Shown here: positions 8,527-17,358 of the stretch, one piece after another
Position numbering within the stretch: the stretch's first letter is position 1
Layout of the letters: the number at the start of each line of letters is the position of its first letter
Source: CAVRJC01 sp963721435
GTDB lineage: Bacteria; Actinomycetota; Acidimicrobiia; IMCC26256; DASPTH01
Direction: 5' to 3'
DNA: 64,000 bases
Assembly (NCBI GenBank): GCA_963721435.1
Contig: CAVRJC010000012.1
Coordinates: 744,001-808,000, forward strand
The notes under the pieces: model-generated
Database searches by the model: none
Told to the model about the DNA's origin: nothing
The model's input: the letters and a program-made list of their open reading frames with translations, nothing else
Translations under genes and position numbers: made by a program

Positions 8527-9018
8527 TTACCGGTTGGTCAGGGCGTTGCCCTTGGCGGGCGGGCGGCCCTCACCCCACGGCGCGGGGATGATCTCGGTGC
8601 TTCCACCGGCGGCTTCGATCGCCTGGATCGCGCCCTTGGAGAACGCGTGGGCCCGCACCGTGAGGGCCTTCGAGACCTCACCGCGGCCGAGGATCTTCAC
8701 GAGGCCGCGCTTGGCGACGAGGCCGTGCGAGCGCAGCACACCGGGGTCGACGACCGTGCCGGCGTCGAAGTCGTCGAGGTGGTCGAGGTTGAGCACCACG
8801 TACTCGACGCGGAACGGGTTCTTGAAGCCCTTCGACTTCGGCGTACGGCGGTGGATCGGGGTCTGACCACCTTCGAAGCGCGGCGAGATGCTGCCGCGCG
8901 CGCCGGCGCCCTTGGAGCCGCGGCCGGCGGTCTTGCCGCCCTTGCCCGCGATGCCCCGGCCGACCCGCTTGCGCGAGGTCTTCGACCCGGGAGGCGGCGC
9001 GAGATCATGGATCTTCAT
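8527..9018 (-). CDS. rplO: 50S ribosomal protein L15
   Basis: 163 residues, starting at ATG 9018 (MKIHDLAPPPGSKTSRKR); the start overlaps the rpmD stop (ATGA). L15 is an early-binding 23S protein. The Gly/Lys/Arg-rich N-terminus RVGRGIAGKGGKTAGRGSKG penetrates rRNA, and the FEGGQTPIHRRTPKSKGF stretch is diagnostic. The C-terminal fold ends IIPAPWGEGRPPAKGNAL. The usual rpmD-rplO-secY order is kept. Confidence 0.96.
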   Translation of the reverse strand: MKIHDLAPPPGSKTSRKRVGRGIAGKGGKTAGRGSKGAGARGSISPRFEGGQTPIHRRTPKSKGFKNPFRVEYVVLNLDHLDDFDAGTVVDPGVLRSHGLVAKRGLVKILGRGEVSKALTVRAHAFSKGAIQAIEAAGGSTEIIPAPWGEGRPPAKGNALTNR

Positions 9019-9203
9019 GACGAAACCTCTTCCACGACCACCAGGTGGGGGACCCGGGCGACCATGCCGCGGATCTCGGGGCGGTCGGGTTGCTCGACGG
9101 TGTGATTGATACGGCGCAGGCCGAGCGCGCGCAACGTGCCGCGCTGCTTCGGCTTGATGCCGATCGTGGAACGAACCTGGGTGATACGCAACGTCGTCGT
9201 CAT
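9015..9203 (-). CDS. rpmD: 50S ribosomal protein L30
   Basis: 62 residues, the compact bacterial L30. It reads LRITQVRSTIGIKPKQRGTL then LGLRRINHTVEQPD, the family signature, followed by RGMVARVPHLV. It binds domain II of 23S rRNA. It lies 58 bases after rpsE and overlaps rplO by four bases, giving translational coupling. Nothing unusual. Confidence 0.95.
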   Translation of the reverse strand: MTTTLRITQVRSTIGIKPKQRGTLRALGLRRINHTVEQPDRPEIRGMVARVPHLVVVEEVSS

Positions 9204-9261
9204 TTCGGGTCACTCCGTTCCGCAGTCCCGCTCTCCGAGCACTGCTCCACTGCGTTCATCC

Positions 9262-9810
9262 TCACGCGACCTCGGTGACCTCGGGCTTGCGCGAGTTGCG
9301 CTCGCGGTAGGCGCGCAGCATCCCCGGCATCGACACCTCTTCGGGCGACTTGCCGCGCAGCCGCGCAACCTCTTCGGGGCGCCGCAGCTCGCGCAGGCCC
9401 TTGATCGTGGCGCGCGACACGTTGATCGCGTTCGACGAGCCGAGCGACTTCGCGAGCACGTCGTGAACACCCGCGGCTTCGAGGATCGCACGGGCCGCGC
9501 CACCGGCGATCACGCCGGTACCGGGTGCGGCAGGCTTCAGCAGCACGCGTGCGGCGTCGTGCTCACCGATGATCTGGTGGGTGATGGTGTCGCCGGCGAG
9601 CGGGACGGAGAACACGTTCTTGCGCGCCTCCTCCATGCCCTTCTGGATCGCGGTCGGCACTTCCTTTGCCTTGCCGTAGCCCAACCCGACGTTGCCGCCG
9701 CCGTCGCCCACCACGACGAGCGCGGTGAACGAGAAGCTCCGGCCGCCCTTCACGACCTTGGCGACCCGGTTGATGGCGATCACTCGCTCTTCGAATTGGC
9801 CGTCGGCCAT
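9262..9810 (-). CDS. rpsE: 30S ribosomal protein S5
   Basis: 182 residues. S5 acts in decoding fidelity and mRNA unwinding with S3 and S4. The double-stranded-RNA-binding N-terminal domain contains INRVAKVVKGGRSFSFTALV and VGLGYGKAKEVPTAIQKGME. The C-terminal domain contains GVHDVLAKSLGSSNAINV. The short acidic N-terminus precedes QFEERVIAINRV. Gene order rplR-rpsE-rpmD is canonical. Confidence 0.97.
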   Translation of the reverse strand: MADGQFEERVIAINRVAKVVKGGRSFSFTALVVVGDGGGNVGLGYGKAKEVPTAIQKGMEEARKNVFSVPLAGDTITHQIIGEHDAARVLLKPAAPGTGVIAGGAARAILEAAGVHDVLAKSLGSSNAINVSRATIKGLRELRRPEEVARLRGKSPEEVSMPGMLRAYRERNSRKPEVTEVA

Positions 9811-9831
9811 GTTCAGTCCCTCAATCCTCGT

Positions 9832-10182
9832 CTAGAGCGTGAGCCCGGCTTCGCGCGCGCCGTCGGCGATGCCGGCGACGCGACCGTGGTAGCGGAAGCC
9901 ACCGCGGTCGAGCACCACGATTTCCACACCGGCCTGCTTGGCGCGCTCGCCGACCGTCTTGCCGACCTTCTTGGCGGCTTCCACGGTGGCGGTGCCGCCG
10001 GTGAAGTCCTTCTCGACGGTGGACGCCGACGCGAGCGTGAGCCCGTTCACGTCGTCGATCACCTGCGCGTAGATGTGCTTGTTGGAACGGAACACCGCGA
10101 GGCGAGGCCGCTCGGGGGTGCCCCGAACTTTCTTGCGGACCCGCCGGTGTCGGCGCTCCCGTGCAACTTGACGGTTGTGCAT
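9832..10182 (-). CDS. rplR: 50S ribosomal protein L18
   Basis: 116 residues. L18 binds 5S rRNA in the central protuberance with L5 and L25. The basic N-terminus RERRHRRVRKKVRGTPERPR is followed by LAVFRSNKHIYAQVIDD. The C-terminal end DRGGFRYHGRVAGIADGARE is typical. It follows rplF by 13 bases and precedes rpsE by 21 bases. Confidence 0.97.
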   Translation of the reverse strand: MHNRQVARERRHRRVRKKVRGTPERPRLAVFRSNKHIYAQVIDDVNGLTLASASTVEKDFTGGTATVEAAKKVGKTVGERAKQAGVEIVVLDRGGFRYHGRVAGIADGAREAGLTL

Positions 10183-10195
10183 GATCGTCGTTCCT

Positions 10196-10735
10196 CTACT
10201 TCGCCGACTTGCCGGCCTTGCGCAGGACGCGCTCGTCGGCGTAGCGAATTCCTTTGCCCTTGTAGGGCTCGGGCTTGCGGATCTTGCGGATGTCGGCCGC
10301 GACCTGGCCCACGAGCTGCTTGTCGTAGCCCTTCACGGTGATGCGGGTCGGCGCGGGCACTTCGAACTCGACACCTGCGGGCGCGTCGACCGCGACCGGG
10401 TGCGAGTAGCCGACCTGGAGCTCGACGCGGTTGGGCCCCGCGGCAGTGGCGCGGTACCCGACGCCGACGATCTCGAGGTCGCGGCTGAAGCCGTCGGACA
10501 CGCCGGTGACCATGTTGGCGACGAGCGAGCGCGTGAGCCCGTGCAGTGCACGGTTCTGACGCTCGTCGTCGGGACGCGTCACGAGCAGGGTGTCGCCGTC
10601 GCGGCTCACGGTGATGGTGTCGGGCAGGTCGTGCTCGAGGGTGCCCTTGGGCCCCTTCACCGTGACGTGCTGCCCGTCGAGGGAGACGTCGACGCCCCCT
10701 GGGATCGTGATGGGCTGCTTGCCGATTCGTGACAT
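10196..10735 (-). CDS. rplF: 50S ribosomal protein L6
   Basis: 179 residues with the two homologous L6 domains. It starts MSRIGKQPITIPGGVDVSLD; the diagnostic segments VKGPKGTLEHDLPD and PEPYKGKGIRYADE are present. L6 lies at the base of the GTPase-associated centre and influences EF-Tu and EF-G function. It has an 11-base gap to rpsH. Ordinary family member. Confidence 0.97.
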   Translation of the reverse strand: MSRIGKQPITIPGGVDVSLDGQHVTVKGPKGTLEHDLPDTITVSRDGDTLLVTRPDDERQNRALHGLTRSLVANMVTGVSDGFSRDLEIVGVGYRATAAGPNRVELQVGYSHPVAVDAPAGVEFEVPAPTRITVKGYDKQLVGQVAADIRKIRKPEPYKGKGIRYADERVLRKAGKSAK

Positions 10736-10746
10736 CGTTCGCTCCG

Positions 10747-11148
10747 TTACCAGACCTGGCAGAGGATCTCGCCGCCGACGCGACGCCGACGCGCCTCGCG
10801 GTCGGTCATGAGACCCTGGTTCGTCGAGAGGATGGCGATGCCCATGCCGCCGAGGACGCGCGGCACGCCGTCGGCCTTCGAGTACACGCGCAGTCCGGGC
10901 TTCGACACACGCTTGAGCCCGGAGATCGTGCGCTCACGATCCGGCGAGTACTTGAGCGTGATCTTGAGCTGACGGCCGGGGCGCGACGAGTCGTCGCCGA
11001 CCTCGAAGCCCACGATGTAGCCCTCGCTCACGAGGATCTTCGCCAGCGCTTCCTTCTGCTTCGACGACGGCATGAGCACCTCGTCGTGGAACGCAATGTT
11101 CGCGTTGCGGAGGCGCGTGAGCATGTCGGCGATCGGGTCGGTCATCAT
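10747..11148 (-). CDS. rpsH: 30S ribosomal protein S8
   Basis: 133 residues. S8 binds the central domain of 16S rRNA and in other bacteria represses the spc operon through an mRNA mimic. The start MTDPIADMLTRLRNANIA and the C-terminal motif STNQGLMTDREARRRRVGGE are diagnostic. Two adjacent ATG codons open the frame, so the start could shift by one codon. It follows rpsZ by 12 bases. Confidence 0.97.
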   Translation of the reverse strand: MMTDPIADMLTRLRNANIAFHDEVLMPSSKQKEALAKILVSEGYIVGFEVGDDSSRPGRQLKITLKYSPDRERTISGLKRVSKPGLRVYSKADGVPRVLGGMGIAILSTNQGLMTDREARRRRVGGEILCQVW

Positions 11149-11160
11149 GGCTTCACCACC

Positions 11161-11346
11161 TCACCACGACGCCTTCGTGACACCGGGAACTTCGCCGGCG
11201 TGCACCATCTCCCGCAGGCAGATCCGGCAGAGCCCGAAGTCGCGGTACACGGAACGCGCGCGGCCGCAACGCTTGCACCGCGTGTATCCACGAACCTTGA
11301 ACTTGGGCTTGCGCTGCTGCTTCTGCACCAAGGCTGTTTTCGCCAT
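11161..11346 (-). CDS. rpsZ: 30S ribosomal protein S14, short zinc form
   Basis: 61 residues, the short zinc-binding S14 type. Zinc ligands are visible as CKRCGRARSVYRDFGLCRIC (CxxC and CxxC). The C-terminus reads LREMVHAGEVPGVTKASW. S14 binds the 3' major domain of 16S rRNA. The long zinc-free paralogue is not in this window. It lies between rplE (6-base gap) and rpsH. Confidence 0.96.
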   Translation of the reverse strand: MAKTALVQKQQRKPKFKVRGYTRCKRCGRARSVYRDFGLCRICLREMVHAGEVPGVTKASW

Positions 11347-11352
11347 GTGGTC

Positions 11353-11934
11353 TTACCCCTGGTTCTCTGTGTCGCGACGAAACGGGAATCCGAGAGCACG
11401 GAGCAGTGCCCGGCCCTGGTCGTCGGTCACACCGGTGGTGACGATGGTGATGTCCATGCCCCGCACGGTGTCGATCTTGTCGTAATCGATTTCCGGGAAG
11501 ATCAGTTGCTCGGTGACGCCGAACGTGTAGTTGCCGCGCCCGTCGAACGAGTTCGGGTTGAGGCCGCGGAAGTCACGGATACGAGGGATCGCGATGCTCA
11601 CGAGCCGGTCGTAGAACTCCCACATGCGGTCGCCCCGCAGCGTGACCTTGGCGCCGATCGCGTTGCCCTCGCGGAGCTTGAACCCGGCGATCGACTTCTT
11701 GGCCCGGGTCACCAACGGCTTCTGCCCGGTGATGATGCCGAGGTCGTTGACCGCGCCGTCGAGCAACGACGACTGCTGCGTCGCGCGGCCGACACCGCAG
11801 TTGATCACGATCTTCTCCATCCGCGGCACCTGCATCACGTTGCCGAGCTCGAGCTCCTGCTGGAGCGCGGGGCGCAGCTCGGTGAGGTACCGCTCCTTGA
11901 GACGCGGCCGCTCGCGCGCAACCTGTGTACTCAC
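11353..11934 (-). CDS. rplE: 50S ribosomal protein L5
   Basis: 193 residues from GTG 11934 (reading MSTQVARERPRLKERY), which overlaps the rplX stop (GTGA). A longer frame from 11958 exists but reaches into rplX and adds unrelated residues. L5 binds 5S rRNA and contacts P-site tRNA. Diagnostic segments are VPRMEKIVINCGVG, KSIAGFKLREGNAIGAKVTL, FYDRLVSIAIPRIRDFRGL and a C-terminal MDITIVTTGVTDDQGRALLR. Confidence 0.96.
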   Translation of the reverse strand: MSTQVARERPRLKERYLTELRPALQQELELGNVMQVPRMEKIVINCGVGRATQQSSLLDGAVNDLGIITGQKPLVTRAKKSIAGFKLREGNAIGAKVTLRGDRMWEFYDRLVSIAIPRIRDFRGLNPNSFDGRGNYTFGVTEQLIFPEIDYDKIDTVRGMDITIVTTGVTDDQGRALLRALGFPFRRDTENQG

Positions 11935-12272
11935 AGCAGTCCTCCGCACTTGCGGCACACGCGCGTCTTGTTGCCGTCGGCGTCGATCTTGTAGCCCGCC
12001 TTGACGGGGCCGTCCTTGCTGCAGAGCAGCATGAGGTTCGACACGTGGATGGGCATCGCCTTGTCCTGGATGCCGCCCTGCATCGTCGCCCGCGTGGGCT
12101 TCTGGTGCTTCTTGGCGACGTTGATGCCCTCGGTGCTCTCGACGATGACCTTGTTGCGCTCGCGGAAGACGAACGCGACCTCACCGGTCTTGCCGATGTC
12201 CTTGCCCTGGATCACCTGGACGCGGTCACCCTTCTTCAGCTTGAGCTTCGGCTTCGCCTGTGCCGTCATCAC
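11931..12272 (-). CDS. rplX: 50S ribosomal protein L24
   Basis: 113 residues with the KOW motif (KGDRVQVIQGKDIGKTGEV) near residues 14-32. L24 is an assembly initiator at the 5' end of 23S rRNA. The C-terminal half carries CSKDGPVKAGYKIDADGNKT and a CRKCG pair plus an upstream Cys, suggesting metal binding as seen in some bacterial L24 proteins. It overlaps both rplN and rplE by four bases. Confidence 0.96.
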   Translation of the reverse strand: MMTAQAKPKLKLKKGDRVQVIQGKDIGKTGEVAFVFRERNKVIVESTEGINVAKKHQKPTRATMQGGIQDKAMPIHVSNLMLLCSKDGPVKAGYKIDADGNKTRVCRKCGGLL

Positions 12273-12637
12273 AACACCTCCGGGGCGAGCGAGACGATCC
12301 GCATGAACCTGCGGTCACGCAGCTCGCGGCCCACTGGGCCGAAGATGCGCGTGCCGCGCGGCTGGAGCTGCTCGTTGATGAGCACCGCCGCGTTCTCGTC
12401 GAATCGGATGTAGCTGCCGTCGGGTCGACGGCGCTCCTTCTTGGTGCGCACGACCACGCACTTCACGACGTCGCCCTTCTTCACCGCGGCGCCGGGAACT
12501 GCGTCCTTGACCGTGGCGACGAAGATGTCGCCGATGCCGGCGTACCGCCGGCGCGTGCCACCGAGCACCTTGATGCACAGCACCTCGCGTGCACCCGAGT
12601 TGTCGGCCACCTTGAGGCGGCTCTCCTGCTGGATCAT
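12269..12637 (-). CDS. rplN: 50S ribosomal protein L14
   Basis: 122 residues exactly as in the family, starting MIQQESRLKVADNSGARE at ATG 12637. Conserved segments are GDIFVATVKDAVPG, KKGDVVKCVVVRTKKERRRP and GTRIFGPVGRELRD. L14 bridges to the 30S subunit and is a docking site for silencing factor RsfS. The start overlaps the rpsQ stop (ATGA) and the stop overlaps the rplX start. Confidence 0.97.
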   Translation of the reverse strand: MIQQESRLKVADNSGAREVLCIKVLGGTRRRYAGIGDIFVATVKDAVPGAAVKKGDVVKCVVVRTKKERRRPDGSYIRFDENAAVLINEQLQPRGTRIFGPVGRELRDRRFMRIVSLAPEVL

Positions 12638-12909
12638 CGGGCACGCTCGAGGATCTCGGTGACGCGCCAGTGCTTGTTCTTCGACAGCGGCCGCGTCTCG
12701 GTGATGCGCACGCGGTCGCCCTCGCGCACGTCGTTGGTCTCGTCGTGCGCATAGAGGCGAGCCGTGCGCTGCATCGTCTTGCCGTAACGGCGGTGACGCA
12801 CCGCGCTCACGATCGCGACGACGACCGTCTTGTCCATCTTGGTGGAGATGACGATCCCTTCCCGGACCTTCCGCGGGTTCGGCCGGGTCTCGTCGTTGGC
12901 GTTGCTCAT
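12634..12909 (-). CDS. rpsQ: 30S ribosomal protein S17
   Basis: 91 residues, OB-fold protein that binds helices of the 5' domain of 16S rRNA. Motifs are REGIVISTKMDKTVVVAIV, VRHRRYGKTMQRTARLYAHD and GDRVRITETRPLSKNKHWRV. It overlaps rpmC upstream (ATGA) and rplN downstream, part of a chain of coupled genes from rpmC to rplE. Confidence 0.97.
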   Translation of the reverse strand: MSNANDETRPNPRKVREGIVISTKMDKTVVVAIVSAVRHRRYGKTMQRTARLYAHDETNDVREGDRVRITETRPLSKNKHWRVTEILERAR

Positions 12910-13142
12910 TGCTCTGCCTCGTCTTCTTCGGCTTCGGCTTCGGCTGCCGCGATCTCGCGCTCACGGAGCAGCGTCTCGATGCGGGCGACCTGTCGACGCA
13001 TCTGCGGGATGCGGGTGATGTTGTCGAGCTGGCCGGTCGCGTTCTGGAAGCGGAGGTTGAACAGCTCTTCCTTCGCCTCGTTCAACCGGTGCTCGAGCTC
13101 GGTGTCGTTGAAGTCGCGCAGCTCCTGCGCCTGCTTGGTCAT
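12906..13142 (-). CDS. rpmC: 50S ribosomal protein L29 with acidic tail
   Basis: 78 residues, slightly longer than the usual 60-70. The core has LRDFNDTELEHRLNEAKEEL and FNLRFQNATGQLDN, then RRQVARIETLLRERE. The extra C-terminus is an Ala/Glu run (AAAEAEAEEDEAEQ). L29 sits at the tunnel exit with L23 and helps dock trigger factor and SRP. The acidic tail echoes those on rpsC, rplV, rplJ and the N-terminus of nusG in this window. Confidence 0.96.
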   Translation of the reverse strand: MTKQAQELRDFNDTELEHRLNEAKEELFNLRFQNATGQLDNITRIPQMRRQVARIETLLREREIAAAEAEAEEDEAEQ

Positions 13143-13147
13143 CGCGG

Positions 13148-13564
13148 TTACCCCTCGTCCTGACGCAGCACGAAGCGGGTCTTGATCGGGAGCTTGTGCA
13201 TCGCGAGGCGCATCGCCTCACGCGCGGTCGCCTCGGGCACACCGGAGAGCTCGAACATCACGCGGCCGGGCTTCACCACCGCGACCCAGTGCTCGGGGTT
13301 GCCCTTGCCCGAGCCCATACGGGTCTCGGCCGGCTTCTGGGTGACGGGCTTGTCCGGGAAGATGTTGATCCAGACCTTCCCGCCACGCTTGATGTACCGG
13401 GTCATCGCGATACGAGCGGCTTCGATCTGACGGTTCGTGATCCAACCCGGCTCGAGCGCCTGGATCCCGTAGTCACCGAAGGTCACGCGCGTGCCACCCT
13501 TCGCGAGGCCGGTCATCCGGCCCCGTTGGGTCTTGCGGTGGCGCACCTTGCGCGGCATCAACAT
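13148..13564 (-). CDS. rplP: 50S ribosomal protein L16
   Basis: 138 residues, starting MLMPRKVRHRKTQRGRMTG. L16 organises the A-site tRNA corridor of the 50S subunit. Diagnostic stretches are RIAMTRYIKRGGKVWINIFP, ETRMGSGKGNPEHWVAVVKP and GRVMFELSGV. It lies 13 bases after rpsC and 5 bases before rpmC. Ordinary family member. Confidence 0.97.
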   Translation of the reverse strand: MLMPRKVRHRKTQRGRMTGLAKGGTRVTFGDYGIQALEPGWITNRQIEAARIAMTRYIKRGGKVWINIFPDKPVTQKPAETRMGSGKGNPEHWVAVVKPGRVMFELSGVPEATAREAMRLAMHKLPIKTRFVLRQDEG

Positions 13565-13577
13565 GTCGTTCTCTTCC

Positions 13578-14501
<924 letters not shown>

Positions 14502-14517
14502 TATCTTGGCTGTCCCA

Positions 14518-15237
14518 TTACTTCGTGTCCTGTTCCTGGTCGCGCTCGCTCGGCGTCGGGGTACCCGCCGCCGCCCCTTCGGGGTCGCTCGCCTGCTCCG
14601 CGTCGGCTTCGGCCTCCGCCACTGCCGCGTCGTCGATCTCTGCGTCAGCTTCGACGTCGGTCTCGGCCTCAGCCTCGGCTTCGGCCTCCAGCTCGTCGAC
14701 CAGCGACTCGTCGTCCTCGTCGTGGTCGTGATCGTGGTCGTGACCCTCGTGGTCGTGATGGTCGTGGTCGGCTTCCTGACGCCGGTCGTGCTCCTCGGCC
14801 TCGGCGCGACGGCGGCTCGCCGACACGCGACGGCTGCGGCTCTGACGCTGCGGGGCACCGGCTTCGGCCTCGCGACGGCGACGGCGCTCGAGCTCGTCGT
14901 CCTCGTAGCGCGCCACCACGATCGTGAGGTGGCTCGAGCGCTTCTTGATCCGGCCGTAACGACCGCGTGCACGTGGGCGGCCGCGCTTCATGGTCGGGCC
15001 TTCGTCGGCGAACGCTCGCGCGACGTACAGCTCGTCTTCCGGCATGTTGTCGTTGTGCTCTGCGTTGGCGACCGCGGAGTCGAGCACCTTCATCACGGGC
15101 TCGGCCGCGCCGCGCTCACAGAAGCGCAGGATCTCGCGCGCTTCGCTGACGTTCTTGCCGACGATGAGGTGCATCACTTGACGCACCTTCGACGCCGACG
15201 CCTGGTGGTAACGCAAACGCGCAACGGTCTCGGGCAT
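14518..15237 (-). CDS. rplV: 50S ribosomal protein L22 with His/Asp- and Glu/Ala-rich extension
   Basis: 239 residues, about twice the usual ~113. Residues 1-115 are normal L22: ASASKVRQVMHLIVGKNVSE, the tunnel-lining beta-hairpin PTMKRGRPRARGRYGRIKKR and HLTIVVARYE. After a Ser/Arg linker comes a His/Asp cluster (ADHDHHDHEGHDHDHDHDED), then about 70 residues of Glu/Ala/Asp. The His/Asp stretch looks able to bind divalent metals; that is an inference. The coding strand stays in frame with normal codon bias, so this is not a frameshift artefact. Its ATG overlaps the rpsS stop by one base. Confidence 0.95.
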   Translation of the reverse strand: MPETVARLRYHQASASKVRQVMHLIVGKNVSEAREILRFCERGAAEPVMKVLDSAVANAEHNDNMPEDELYVARAFADEGPTMKRGRPRARGRYGRIKKRSSHLTIVVARYEDDELERRRRREAEAGAPQRQSRSRRVSASRRRAEAEEHDRRQEADHDHHDHEGHDHDHDHDEDDESLVDELEAEAEAEAETDVEADAEIDDAAVAEAEADAEQASDPEGAAAGTPTPSERDQEQDTK

Positions 15238-15515
15238 CAGCGTCGACTCGATCGCTCTTGTCCGGCGTGGAACCGGAACGTCCGGGTGGGCGCGAACTCG
15301 CCGAGCTTGTGGCCGACCATCGCCTCGCTGATGTACACGGGCACGTGCTTGCGCCCGTCGTGCACCGCGAGGGTGTGCCCGACCATGTCGGGGGTGATGG
15401 TCGAGCGACGCGACCAGGTCTTGATGACCTTCCGGTCGCCGGCGTCGTTCGCCTTGTCGATCTTCTTCTGCAGGTGCTCGTCGACGAACGGGCCCTTCTT
15501 CAGGCTGCGTGGCAT
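15237..15515 (-). CDS. rpsS: 30S ribosomal protein S19
   Basis: 92 residues, standard length. It starts MPRSLKKGPFVDEHLQKKID and has TWSRRSTITPDMVGHTLAVH and VPVYISEAMVGHKLGEFAPT. S19 sits in the head of the 30S subunit next to S13. It is placed between rplB (4-base gap) and rplV. Nothing unusual. Confidence 0.97.
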   Translation of the reverse strand: MPRSLKKGPFVDEHLQKKIDKANDAGDRKVIKTWSRRSTITPDMVGHTLAVHDGRKHVPVYISEAMVGHKLGEFAPTRTFRFHAGQERSSRR

Positions 15516-15519
15516 CTCG

Positions 15520-16356
15520 TTACCTCCGTGCCCCGCGGCCGCGGCGGCGGCGGATGATCATCTCGTCGGACTTCTTGCCCTTCTTGCGGGTGCGGCCCTC
15601 GGGCTTGCCCCACGGCGACACCGGGTGGCGCCCACCGGAGCTCTTGCCCTCGCCACCACCGAGCGGGTGGTCGACCGGGTTCATGGCGACGCCACGCACG
15701 TGCGGACGCTTGCCCTTCCACCGGTTGCGGCCGGCCTTGCCGATCTTGATCAGGCCCGCCTCGCTGTTGCCGACCGAGCCGACGGTGCCGCGGCAGTCGA
15801 TCGGGACGCGCCGCATCTCGGTGGACGGGAGGCGGAGCGTGGCGAACTGGCCTTCCTTGGCGACGAGCTGGATCGCCGCGCCGGCGCCGCGCCCGAGCTT
15901 GCCGCCCGCACCGGGCTTGAGCTCGACGTTGTGCACCACGGTGCCGACCGGGATGTAGCGCAGCGGCAACGCGTTGCCGGGACGGATCTCCGAGCCCTGG
16001 CCGCTCTGCAGCATGTCGCCGACCTCGAGGCCGTTCGCCGCGATGATGTAGCGCTTCTCGCCGTCGAGGTAGTGGAGCAGCGCGATGCGCGCGTTGCGGT
16101 TCGGGTCGTACTCGATCGACGCGACCTTCGCGGGCACGCCGTCCTTGTCGCGACGGAAGTCGATGACGCGGTACTTGCGCTTGTGACCACCACCGCGGTG
16201 ACGCGAGGTCATGCGGCCGTACGAGTTGCGCCCGCCGGTGCGCGGCTTGGGCTTGGTCAGTGAGCGCTCGGGCTTGTCGCGCGTGATCTCCGAGAACGTC
16301 GAGACGGTCTGGAACCGGCGACCCGGGCTTGTCGGCTTGCGCTTGCGGACCGGCAT
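15520..16356 (-). CDS. rplB: 50S ribosomal protein L2
   Basis: 278 residues, usual length. L2 is needed for subunit joining and peptidyl transfer. Motifs are GRMTSRHRGGGHKRKYRVID, PRPGNALPLRYIPVGT-like segment (ending PVGTVVHNVELKPG), GRAGRNRWKGKRPHVRG-like region and the signature VAMNPVDHPLGGGEG containing the functionally important His. It lies 2 bases after rplW and 4 before rpsS. Confidence 0.97.
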   Translation of the reverse strand: MPVRKRKPTSPGRRFQTVSTFSEITRDKPERSLTKPKPRTGGRNSYGRMTSRHRGGGHKRKYRVIDFRRDKDGVPAKVASIEYDPNRNARIALLHYLDGEKRYIIAANGLEVGDMLQSGQGSEIRPGNALPLRYIPVGTVVHNVELKPGAGGKLGRGAGAAIQLVAKEGQFATLRLPSTEMRRVPIDCRGTVGSVGNSEAGLIKIGKAGRNRWKGKRPHVRGVAMNPVDHPLGGGEGKSSGGRHPVSPWGKPEGRTRKKGKKSDEMIIRRRRGRGARR

Positions 16357-16358
16357 CG

Positions 16359-16655
16359 TCAGCTCCCGAAGATTTCGATCCGGTCGCCCTCGGCGAGAGA
16401 GACGACGGCACGCTTGGTGGACGGCCGCGTGCCGTACCCACCACTGCGGCGGTTGCGCTTGCGCTTGCCGGCGCGGTTCAGCGTGTTGACGTTGGTGACC
16501 CGCACCCCGAAGATCAGCTCGATCGCGTGGCGGATCTCGATCTTGTTGGCGTCGTTGGCGACGACGAACGTGTAGATGTTCTCGTCGAACGCGGCGTACG
16601 ACTTCTCCGACACGACCGGCCGGATGATGATGTCGCGGGGGTGCTTACTCGGCAT
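16359..16655 (-). CDS. rplW: 50S ribosomal protein L23
   Basis: 98 residues. It reads RDIIIRPVVSEKSYAAFDEN, VANDANKIEIRHAIELIFGV and ends LAEGDRIEIFGS. L23 forms the main docking site at the tunnel exit for trigger factor, SRP and SecY. Its start overlaps the rplD C-terminal codons by 11 bases, so the two genes are translationally coupled. Confidence 0.97.
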   Translation of the reverse strand: MPSKHPRDIIIRPVVSEKSYAAFDENIYTFVVANDANKIEIRHAIELIFGVRVTNVNTLNRAGKRKRNRRSGGYGTRPSTKRAVVSLAEGDRIEIFGS

Positions 16656-17358
16656 CAGAAGTCTCCTCGACCTCGCCCGCGTCAGCCGGCTTGTCGCCGA
16701 AGCGCTCGACTGCGCCTTCGAGGGTGGCCTTGCTGAACACGAGCCAGTCGTTCACGAGGATGTCGTAGGTGTTGAGCTCGTTCGGCGTGACCAGCTGCAC
16801 ACGCTCGCCGAGGTTGCGGAACGACTTCCACGTGTTCTCGTCGATGGGGTCGACGACGATGAGGATCCGCTCGTCACGACGTCTTCCCCGTTCCGGCACG
16901 GAGCCGGCCGCGGTGCGCAGGCCCAACGAGCCGAGCACCTCGAGCGCGTCCTTCGTGCGGGGCACCTCGAACGCCCACTCGTCGACCACGAGCACCTTGC
17001 CGTCGGACGCACGGTCCGACAGCGCCGAGCGCAGCGCGAGGCGGATCATCTTCTTGGGCGTGCGCTGCTTGTAGCTGCGCGGCTTCGGGCCGTGGGCCAC
17101 ACCACCACCACGCCAGTGCGGCGCGCGGATCGAGCCCTGGCGGGCGCGGCCGGTGCCCTTCTGGCGCCACGGCTTCGCACCACCACCGCGCACCTCGGCG
17201 CGCGTCTTCGTGCTCTGCGTACCCGCGCGTGCAGCAGCGAGCTGCGCGGTGACCACCTGGTGCATCACCGCGACGTTGGGGGTGATGCCGAACAGATCTT
17301 CGGGGACGTCCACGCTGCCGGCCTTGCCGCCTGCGGGCGACTTCACGTCGAGCTTCAT
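16645..17358 (-). CDS. rplD: 50S ribosomal protein L4
   Basis: 237 residues from ATG 17358 (MKLDVKSPAGGKAGSV), overlapping the rplC stop by four bases. The long tunnel loop is seen as TRAEVRGGGAKPWRQKGTGR then ARQGSIRAPHWRGGGVAHGP. The C-terminal half (KVLVVDEWAFEV, ERILIVVDPIDENTWKSF) forms the globular domain. A Glu-rich tail ends the protein. L4 lines the exit tunnel and, in enterobacteria, represses the S10 operon. Confidence 0.97.
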   Translation of the reverse strand: MKLDVKSPAGGKAGSVDVPEDLFGITPNVAVMHQVVTAQLAAARAGTQSTKTRAEVRGGGAKPWRQKGTGRARQGSIRAPHWRGGGVAHGPKPRSYKQRTPKKMIRLALRSALSDRASDGKVLVVDEWAFEVPRTKDALEVLGSLGLRTAAGSVPERGRRRDERILIVVDPIDENTWKSFRNLGERVQLVTPNELNTYDILVNDWLVFSKATLEGAVERFGDKPADAGEVEETSDAE

